Of a stretch of 15,550 bases of DNA, positions 15,005 to 15,550 are shown piece after piece. Source of the stretch: Acidobacteriota bacterium (lineage in GTDB: Bacteria > Acidobacteriota > Terriglobia > Terriglobales > Acidobacteriaceae); assembly GCA_021802085.1 (NCBI GenBank), contig JAKAAZ010000074.1:1-15550 (forward strand), read 5' to 3'. Position 1 is the first letter of the stretch. The number at the start of each line of letters is the position of its first letter. The translations under genes were made by a program, and so were the position numbers. A model generated the notes under the pieces. The model had not been told where the DNA came from and ran no database searches. It was given only the letters and a program-made list of their open reading frames with translations.

Positions 15005-15550
15005 TCATGTAGCGACTGGCAGCAGCCGCATGGCCTCCTTCCATAGGGCGATGCACTCTTCCAATGCGGCCAGCCGCAGCCGCATTTTTCGCGCATGTTG
15101 TACGATGCGCCCCGCCGTGTTGATGATCGGAAAACGCAGCCGCTTCGGTCGTGCCCGCAATAATTCCGCCGGCAACGCGATGCGCTTCAACGCCGTCAGC
15201 ACGTTGTACGAGATCGCCGCCAGCCGCAGCCAGGCTGCATTCGCGCCAAAATACTTGCTTCGGCATCACCCCGCCGGCCAACTCGTTCTTCAGCACGTCA
15301 TGCACCGCTTCGATCGTCCCCGCCTTCTCCCGATGCCACTGGATCAGCCGTTCCGCATTCCACTCCCACAGGTTACTCACCACGGCAAAATGCTTCTCCC
15401 GATTGCCGTCGGCAAAGAACTCTTCCTGCCGCGGACGAATGCGAATCGCCACGTAGCGCAACGGCTGCGTGTCTTTCTGTCGCGCTCGCCTTCATAGGTG
15501 CTGAGCGCCTCCCGCTTGTGGCTTTCGATGATGGTCGCGTCCTGATCCGC
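15005..15550 (-). pseudogene. IS1380-family transposase, decayed
   Basis: Three pieces in different frames together spell parts of an IS1380-type transposase. The first (15550 to about 15482) reads ADQDATIIESHKREALSTYEGER, containing the conserved aspartate-bearing D-Q-D-A-T motif, and runs off the window. The second (about 15485-15262) reads RQKDTQPLRYVAIRIRPRQ, then EEFFADGNREKHFAVVSNLW and LKNELAGGVMP. Family members have well over a hundred residues between these two, so the middle of the DDE domain is deleted. The third (about 15258-15005) reads SKYFGANAAWLRLAAISYNV, then the TALKRIALPAELLRARPKRL type of C-terminus, ending MRLLPVAT and TGA. The shift between pieces two and three can be explained by one extra base near 15259 (CCGAAGC instead of CCGAGC). 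The enzyme must be inactive. Confidence 0.85.

Noticed and set aside
14826..15497. 223-codon plus-strand frame across the IS1380 remnant
   Set aside because: It is mostly the antisense of the transposase pieces. Only its first 20 residues are noted, as a possible cut gene start.
1..15550. CRISPR arrays, tRNA or rRNA genes, toxin-antitoxin or phage-defence cassettes
   Set aside because: No regularly spaced repeats, RNA-gene signatures or defence-type gene pairs were found. The AddAB genes are housekeeping recombination genes rather than a dedicated defence island.

Overview
The window looks like a piece of chromosome from a soil-type member of the Acidobacteriota (class Terriglobia/Acidobacteriia). 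The inference rests on the mix of genes: a TonB-dependent receptor with an N-terminal carboxypeptidase-regulatory-like domain, a small exported protein with a PACCRRDGAHHC motif of a kind I associate with that phylum, a BlaI/BlaR1 pair, and an AddAB-type helicase-nuclease. No rRNA, tRNA or CRISPR array was seen.

Positions 1-2650 are a scarred region. A blaI repressor gene and the first 60 or so codons of a blaR1-type sensor peptidase read leftwards. blaR1 is cut where the sequence becomes a 12-bp motif (1-12) that is the exact inverted copy of the end of an IS1182-like remnant at 2104-2115. Upstream of blaI are a 16-bp perfect dyad (candidate BlaI operator) and an apparently intact IS630-family element (about 832-2102) with recognisable inverted repeats. 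This abuts a 5' fragment of an IS1182-family element (2104 to about 2484), which is joined directly to the 3' remnant of an unidentified gene (about 2489-2650).

Positions 2732-10337 are housekeeping. A YihY/BrkB-type membrane protein reads right and converges on a leftward addB-addA operon, with the stop codons of yihY and addA overlapping. addB and addA overlap by ATGA and encode the two subunits of an AddAB-like double-strand-break-processing helicase-nuclease. AddA carries the motor and one nuclease domain. AddB carries a second nuclease domain with a four-cysteine iron-sulphur signature but no visible P-loop.

Positions 10362-14725 hold a rightward, operon-like run: a small exported Cys/His/Met-rich protein, a TonB-dependent outer-membrane receptor, a lipoprotein fusing a CusF-like copper-binding domain to a SCO1/SenC domain, and a gluconokinase. 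The last three genes are separated by only 10 and 3 bases. I read the first three as a candidate envelope copper import/handling module, which is the most interesting part of the window; this is inference from domain content and gene order. gntK may simply be a hitch-hiker.

Positions 14726-15550 hold non-coding or remnant DNA and a decayed IS1380-family transposase (internal deletion plus frameshift) that runs off the right edge.
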